DNA of 16,873 nucleotides, from positions 1-16,873 of the forward strand of contig JADHZB010000265.1 in NCBI GenBank assembly GCA_015657535.1. The letters are read 5' to 3'. The notes below the pieces were generated by a model. It was not told the DNA's origin, searched no databases, and saw only the letters and a program-made list of their open reading frames with translations. Origin of the DNA: Nephromyces sp. MM_2019 (taxonomy: Eukaryota; Apicomplexa; Aconoidasida; Nephromycida). This document shows positions 9,249 through 16,873 of this stretch, piece after piece; the first letter of the stretch is position 1; the number at the start of each line of letters is the position of its first letter. Made by a program: the position numbers and the translations under genes.

Positions 9249-9980
9249 ACCTTTGAGGCGATTGAAAGAATAATCAAAAGCAGAGGAAGCAACTTAAGCA
9301 GGACCTCCCGAAGAAAAGGGCTGAAACTTCTAGAAAAACACTCTTTTGAAAACATCAGGCTTCACTACTTTAGGATTTCAGCCCTTTTAAATACGAGCTA
9401 CCGTGGTACCCCACGTGACTGGCTTATCAATCAATTCATTATGCAAGATTGCATTGAGCTCTACAAAAGACGGAATATTTCAGGTTTCATCCATCGAATT
9501 TCCGCGAAGCCTTTCAAAAAATTTACTTGATCCAGTAGCGAAATTATCTCTGCAGTGATTTCTGTTGCTAAAGAAACCAGTTTTACCGTTTATGTGTGCT
9601 AATTGAAATTTATTACATGGTCAAAAAGGAAAAAAAAGCCTTGGCATGTATTGTTTTCACGCAGGTTTTCACGCAGGCACGAGTTTAAGACCTGTTTGAA
9701 CTTCGGTATCATGCTAAGATTATATGAGGAAGCAAAAAAATTTATGCAGGTGAGGCAAACGAAAAGGTTGCACGCACTACTGGAGATGATAAACGCAGTG
9801 CATCAACTAGGTTATAACCCGAAATTCAAGCCTAGAATCTAATAATAAGAGGGAAGATACCGCGAAGTTCGCTGGGCAGTCACGGTAGAGGCAGTTGCTG
9901 AAGCCCGAAAACATCACGAAAAGAATACCAAAGCTAGAGGAAGGATTAACAAGGTGGGCTTTAACATTCCATCAACTTAA
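9249..9980 (+). pseudogene. Possible decayed coding sequence in one frame; no family recognised
   Basis: One reading frame stays open from 9249 to 9527 (TGA 9528), 9531 to 9599 (TAA 9600), 9603 to 9839 (TAATAATAA 9840-9848) and on to a stop at about 9978. The predicted residues are basic, with segments such as RDWLINQFIMQDCIELYKRR and EEAKKFMQVRQTKRLHALLE. A 12-base duplication at 9653-9676 doubles the residues FSRR. No ATG starts the first part and no clear splice sites flank the pieces. The low stop density may be chance in a region this size. I cannot assign a function. Confidence 0.22.
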
Positions 9981-10911
9981 TCTTCCTAGAGACCGATTTT
10001 CTTCAACATTTCTGGAATTTTGGCATACTAGCAGGTTCAGGAAAACTCTACAGTGCAGTAAATAGTGTTTACCAAGATTCCCCATGAAACTTAAGAAAAA
10101 AGTCAATCAGTTCGTTACTATTTCCATTGACCCTTCTTTTCGTCTTGCACAGTACTAAACTTCAATTACTAAAAATCCTCATGAAAGTTAAGAAGAAGAT
10201 CAAGCAGTTGGTTACTACTATCATGGGCATATAGTTTTCTAGACGCTGCTGTTTTTCAGTGCAGAAAGTGGGCCTCCTTAATTCAGTATAAGTAGATATG
10301 ATTACTTTGGTTGTTATTCGAGCAAACAAAACCATCTTATAGTTTTATGGTTTCTTTCCCCTAAAAATTGCGAGTTGTCTACACGCCCTTTTTGCAATAT
10401 TTTGTAATTCATGCTGCAAAAAAAAAGGTCTGATTGTGAGAAACTTACGGATATTTTCTAGAGTGAGTAAACTCAATAGAATCAAATATTCTGGAAATAC
10501 ATCGACTGATGCTTTCCTGCGCGCAAGTCCACAAGAAACGAAAAGAGTAAAAAGTGTGCATACACCCTGCAAAAGCGACAGATGCTCTATGTAGCCGCCT
10601 TATCATGCTATCACTTTTTAAAAAGTTTGATTTTTTCTCATTTTAGAAAAGTTTTCTTTGGTGTAGCGCTCCGTTTCGATTACTTTATGCGGTCTTTAGT
10701 ATTCTGTGACCTGTGCAAATACCTCTTTTTTGAGCACAAGAAGCTAAACCTGGAGACCCCATAAATATTTATTTTTTTAAGCTCTTTTCTTATTATCGCC
10801 GTTTTCTTAGATACAGTCCACAGTCGTACGATGGTTTCTTCTGTATCCAGTGACTTTTTCAATATTTAATTTATTCGTACTAAAAATAGGATGTATTTAG
10901 GAGAAATTTAA
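9981..10911. other. Intergenic sequence with a degenerate 97-bp direct repeat
   Basis: No gene is supported. A sequence around 10049-10135 recurs, diverged, around 10148-10225, and a 14-bp perfect palindrome (ACTTTTTAAAAAGT) lies at 10613-10626. Short open frames on both strands lack ATG starts. Confidence 0.5.
10076..10225. repeat. Imperfect direct repeat, 97-bp spacing
   Basis: The core at 10084-10121 matches 10181-10218 at 31 of 38 positions by hand comparison. Both begin ATGAAA and both translate to a Lys-rich segment, MKLKKKVNQFVT and MKVKKKIKQLVT. Confidence 0.75.
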
Positions 10912-11262
10912 TTGCCCTTAACGTACTTTAACTGGATTTTCATTGTTTTCCAATGTACATTAAAATGTTTTGGCAAAAAAAGGAACGACGAAATACCGGC
11001 TTTAAGTTTCTGCTGTTTTGCTGCGAGGAAAGCTACACTATGTAAGCAAAAACACCTTAAGTTCGACTATACGTCTCTCAGCTCTTGTTTGACGGGAGAC
11101 ACCATCACGAAAAGACGGAGAAAATTAGGAAAGGACTTCATAAAAGTTCCAGAAAAGCAAAGCAAGAATAGTATATTGATGCAAGTATTTCTCCTCATAG
11201 CCTTGGGGGCTGCGATAGAAGATCGCCCTTTTCATGGTTTTTTGTCCATAAAACATAGTTAG
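10912..11262 (+). other. 116-codon open frame without ATG, doubtful
   Basis: The frame is open from TAA at 10909 to the stop ending at 11262. It contains a basic segment (TKRRRKLGKDFIKVPEKQSK) and then a hydrophobic one (ILMQVFLLIALGA). There is no ATG before the middle of the last third, so it is not a stand-alone gene. It could be an exon of an unrecognised gene or chance. Confidence 0.15.
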
Positions 11263-11733
11263 CCGTACTGAACATTATCAAATCCCATAGACCTGCGAGT
11301 ATCCTCCCGGAGTCTTTCTCCCATAGTAAAAGCGTACCAGGGAGGCATTTGGCTCCAATTATAGCTACTTTATACGGAAAAAATTGAAAAATTGCAATTT
11401 CTACAAAGAATTTAGCAGCAACTATCCTCATGCTAATTTTGTGGGTCTTCAACTTCTTTAGTAATAGTCATTCATAAATGCGGTGCCGATGAGTTTGCAG
11501 TTCAAATGAGCTGCGTGTTGAGCGTGTATATGCCGCTTTCCTAAATGTTTTTCGAAAAATTTTCACAACTTAACTTAGGCGAGCATGTGAATTTTTGGGT
11601 TTTTTTGTCGTTTATAAACGTAAGTCTACTATTGGAAGCTTTTTCGTGTGAATCACGAAAACTCTTAGCGGTAGACTTTCAATAGCTGTCGGAATACTTG
11701 AGTACAGCTAATCTCTAGATAAGTTCGCAGGTG
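11263..11733. other. Intergenic sequence with a nested stem-loop
   Basis: Nothing coding is supported. The stem-loop at 11622-11678 is the main structure. Confidence 0.5.
11622..11678. repeat. Nested stem-loop
   Basis: The outer arms AAGTCTAC (11622-11629) and GTAGACTT (11671-11678) pair perfectly. The inner arms TTTTCGTG (11641-11648) and CACGAAAA (11654-11661) pair perfectly around the loop TGAAT. The two internal sides are 11 and 9 bases. Confidence 0.85.
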
Positions 11734-11920
11734 TTCATAATGTGTGTGTGCAGTACTAGTTTCATTATGTGTATGTTCAGTAGCTTCAGCATGCAAGTGT
11801 ATCCAGCACCTTCATCGTGTGTTTATGCAGTGGCTCCTCCATCTGTATATGCAATATCCTCATCATGTGTGTGGAATACCTAAATCATACTAGTGTGTGT
11901 AGTAACCTCATCATGTCGAA
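11734..11920. repeat. Degenerate minisatellite, period about 26 bases
   Basis: Six to seven diverged units share the core 'ttcatcatgtgtgtgcagta' (units near 11734, 11760, 11786, 11810, 11837 and later). Copy similarity decays to the right. Confidence 0.65.
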
Positions 11921-12690
11921 TTGTGTGCGCGGTGCCACCGCACACTGCATCAGCCTGAAGTTGCCACACCAACTATACGGCCGTGTGGGCAGTTAATGAC
12001 GTTGCAGAGGCAGCGGAATGAACCGCTTAAACGAGCCAAGAGTGTGTGCCACCACCAGTGATGCTTAACAGGTGATGCTTATACGCACACACGCATGCCT
12101 GTGTTTCTGTCCCCTACAAGGTCCACTAATTCTGGCGGTTACCTTGAGCTTCCATAAAGTTTTTTTTGTAGGGAGAAAGTTTCTAGCGCGTGTGCTTTTT
12201 CTCACTGAGCCGCTGCAAGTGAATGCTCGTATATTCTTTTTCAGCGGGTGGCATTGTCGCCTTTAGCGAGCTGACCTGAAGACGTTGAATCTCCTCCGTT
12301 CTGCCTCGTGCTTAATCTGAAGTTGCAGGCAGAAACGACGTTTGATAGTTTTTCTTTCTTACCAAACCAGGCCTGAAGCTTCGGAATTCCGTATTTATTA
12401 TGGCCTTTGCTAATTTGCAAAGATGAAGCAGTGAAGGTATCCCTTTATTGGAAACTAATATTCTGGTGAATTGAAGATACAGCGGTGATGTGCGCGGATC
12501 TCAAAAAACGTCGGTGATTGCAGCTCTATATTTTGTAACAGCATGTCTAAGCTTACGCTAGGATTTGGCTGCAGAGAACTTGTAGCGCACAGTGGCCGCA
12601 AAAAGTTTCCATCACATCTGTGTGCTCACAGTGCGTGTGCCGTCGCTCTTTTTGTCACTTAATCCCATTAGATTCAGCGACTTTGACAAA
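11921..12690. other. Intergenic sequence, no recognised gene
   Basis: Mixed-composition sequence. Several polypyrimidine-AG sites resemble splice acceptors (for example TTTTTTTTGTAG near 12158-12170 and TTCTTTTTCAG near 12235-12245) but are not followed by convincing coding sequence. Confidence 0.4.
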
Positions 12691-13200
12691 TTTTGGTGAT
12701 TTTTTTACCTCCTTTCTTACTTCTTTCCTGGTACCCCTTTGGTTGTTGCTGATTTTTGCCAGTTTCTCTAGATTTCGGTGAATTTCCTGGATTCTTGCGG
12801 TTTTTCCTTCTTCTTCAAGTCCTTTGCCCTAACTTTTTCCTCTTTTTGGAACTTTGATACTTTCTAGACTGTAGTATTTCCTTGCTTAATATTCGCACAG
12901 AATAGGAGTTGAAAAGAGGGAATAAAAATGCTTAAATTTGGGTTTTTTTTTGTGTTCATTAGGAGTATCCTGGGTTTCTTCCTGGAAAGATACTCGTTTC
13001 TACCCAAGCATTTGCACACATTCTACGGATCACAGTAGAGGAGGAGCTTCAGGCCATTGGTATATATAACCTGATGCTTTTGTTGAGATATATTTCCTGA
13101 GCCTTTTTAATGCGATAAATAATACGAAAAAGTGGTAAGTGCTGGACACCGTGAACTTCTTTGTGCGGGGCAGCATGTTCAACTCATAATTAAATGCAAA
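12690..13200. other. T-rich intergenic sequence
   Basis: Bases 12690-12880 are pyrimidine-rich on the + strand. No gene, RNA or repeat unit is clear. Confidence 0.4.
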
Positions 13201-13960
13201 TGGGCTGAGTAGTTGCCATTTTCGTATAGGCTTGCTCATACGAGCATACGTGCATTGATGCACGTACACGAGTGGGCGTATTCGTGCAATCATTGAAATT
13301 GATCTGCACTACTAGATGATTGAAGGCGCATGCATTATGGCGTACGCGCTTACTCGTACATATACAGAAATCTAGAGAAATCATAATGAAAAACGACTGC
13401 ACAGGCACGCAAGTATTAGGGTACTAGCTGATATGTTTGCATATAAGTGCAACAGCACCTAATTGTGTCAGCGCTTGGATACACATTCGTTTACACACGA
13501 ATGCATTTACACTGATTGGTTGATATACACACATAGAGATATACAGAAATACATGCATTTCGTGCGTGCACTTTTGCAGGCGTGCATTTAAGAGCGCACC
13601 TATACGCGTACACACAGACATGCTGTTGCTCGTGTACATGCGTTATTATACACACTTACGCTTGCACACACATAAATGTTTGCACCCTCGCACACGCACG
13701 CGTTCTGCATACTTACACCTACACGCATGCGCGTATTTACCCGGACGCATGGGCCTACATGTACTTTTACATAAATACACAGATATTTGAGTGTGCGCAC
13801 CCCAAAGTACAAACAAAAACACACGAAATTGCGTTCGATGTCACATGTATAAGACAGACACACAAACTGACATGCGCCCCCAGCCACGCGCACCCAGACA
13901 CACGTGCACAGACACACCCACGCAGACACACGAACACACATATGTTTGGAAGGCAAGGCG
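13200..13960. repeat. CA/CG-rich alternating purine-pyrimidine tract
   Basis: The + strand is dominated by runs of ACACAC, ACGCAC and GCATGCGCGT steps, a composition prone to left-handed DNA. A 20-base near-palindrome TACGTGCATTGATGCACGTA is at 13247-13266. Overlapping open frames on both strands, rich in Cys, His, Thr and Val, reflect the dinucleotide composition. Confidence 0.65.
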
Positions 13961-14460
13961 TGCTGCAGCTTCATGACACTAGCTGCCAAGCAACGTAAGC
14001 GCACGCTGCACCTGCCGATTCATTCCATTCGCAGACATATTAGGCACTCAGTTAGTGCTTTCCATAGTTGAATGCGTGATGAAACATTAGGTGTATTTTA
14101 TATCTTTTGATGCTGTATTATGCCAGTGTATATACACTTACTAGTGCTTTTTATATGAAGACTTGATGATTTTGATGGTTTTTCTTACTCATGGAGAAAT
14201 CATCATTTGTTTGCATTCAGTTTTTCACCTTCTACTGAAGATTTCTACATTTCTAGAGTTTTTATTGGCTTATTTGGATGAATTTACTGAATTTGGAGAC
14301 TATTAGGTGTATGTACATTGTCATAGGGCGATCTTTGTGTATTGTTTGATTTCCTTTGCTCTTCAGCTCGTTGATGCAATGAGATGGTATATACACTACC
14401 GCAATGCGCAACACACAAAATATCCAGAAAACTCACACATAAACTGGCCAAATATGAAGT
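13961..14460. other. Intergenic sequence upstream of SRP54
   Basis: No gene is supported. A perfect palindrome GTGTATATACAC lies at 14126-14137. Confidence 0.45.
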
Positions 14461-14812
14461 AGAATAAAAGAGAAGAAAGAGCTTCTATTTTTTATTTTTT
14501 TTTCAGGGAAATGAGTAAAGTTTATTCAAGTTTTTTCTGCGAAGAAATTTTGCGCTCTCGTCTTCAAGGCATAAAGAAGCTTTATGGCTCTATGATGTAT
14601 TGAGAGTGGATGATGAAAACTTAAAAAAATAAAAAGACAGAAGCAGTAGTATAAGGCGAGCAACCGTGAAGGTGTGGAAGAAGTAAAGCAGAAAACAGAG
14701 CAAGAGGCTCAGCAAGAAAAAAAGCAAGAGAAGGGGGAAAAATAAGAATAAGAAGAAGAGAAATGTTTCGATAAAGAAGAAAACTTAAAGAATCTCAGAG
14801 TTTGCTCACAAA
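14461..14812 (+). promoter_or_regulatory. SRP54 5' leader/promoter region with possible leader intron end and uORF
   Basis: A strong acceptor-like site (a long T tract then CAG at 14504-14506) is followed at 14511-14603 by a 30-codon ATG-to-stop frame starting MSKVYSSFF. From about 14620 to 14812 the + strand is purine-rich (GAAGAA, AAAAGCAAGAG). This may be the 5' UTR of SRP54, with a spliced leader intron and an upstream ORF, or the last exon of an unrecognised upstream gene. Confidence 0.35.

Positions 14813-16873
<2,061 letters not shown>

Noticed and set aside
8031..12690. tRNA, snRNA or organellar rRNA genes
   Set aside because: I looked by eye for tRNA A/B boxes and familiar snRNA segments and found no convincing match. 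A covariance-model search would be decisive.
13424..14004. Overlapping His/Cys/Thr-rich frames on both strands
   Set aside because: They arise from the alternating CA/CG composition and have no conserved motif.

Overview
The window is eukaryotic nuclear DNA. It carries spliced protein genes with canonical GT-AG introns, many TG/CA microsatellites and minisatellites, and long intergenic DNA. Two conserved genes can be recognised. Their sequence (an SOS1-like cation/proton exchanger of the kind found in alveolates and plants, and the SRP54 GTPase) and their intron structure fit a protist, possibly an apicomplexan or close relative. The lineage is a guess: nothing here is diagnostic.

Left third (1-7500), minus strand: a Na+/H+ exchanger of the CPA1/SOS1 type. 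It begins at ATG 7500 and runs off the left edge. Exon 1 is one 2.73 kb block encoding a signal-peptide-like start, about 800 residues of low-similarity, Ser-rich, N-glycosylatable sequence, and then the first membrane pair of the exchanger core. Exons 2-4 and 6 were placed by matching the exchanger core and by phase-compatible splice sites. Exon 5 has a firm left and right end but contains an in-frame TAG that I could not splice away with a normal GT donor. The introns hold a 450-base polypurine/polypyrimidine satellite, a perfect 15-bp hairpin, CA microsatellites and a TG-rich minisatellite.

Middle (7501-14812): 7.3 kb between two divergently transcribed genes. I recognise no gene here. It contains TG-rich flank, degenerate tandem repeats, several stem-loops, an alternating purine-pyrimidine tract, and a few open stretches that lack an ATG and are near chance length. 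The most notable is a basic reading frame across 9249-9980 broken only by a few clustered stops.

Right edge (14813-16873), plus strand: the first three exons of SRP54 (128 codons, N domain and the G1 P-loop), followed by an intron of at least 980 bases made almost wholly of a G/T minisatellite that contains repeated copies of the intron's own 5' splice-site sequence.

The two genes act separately: one exchanges cations for protons across a membrane, the other targets signal-bearing ribosomes to the ER. They share only a head-to-head arrangement. No mobile element with recognisable proteins, CRISPR array, tRNA or rRNA gene was found.
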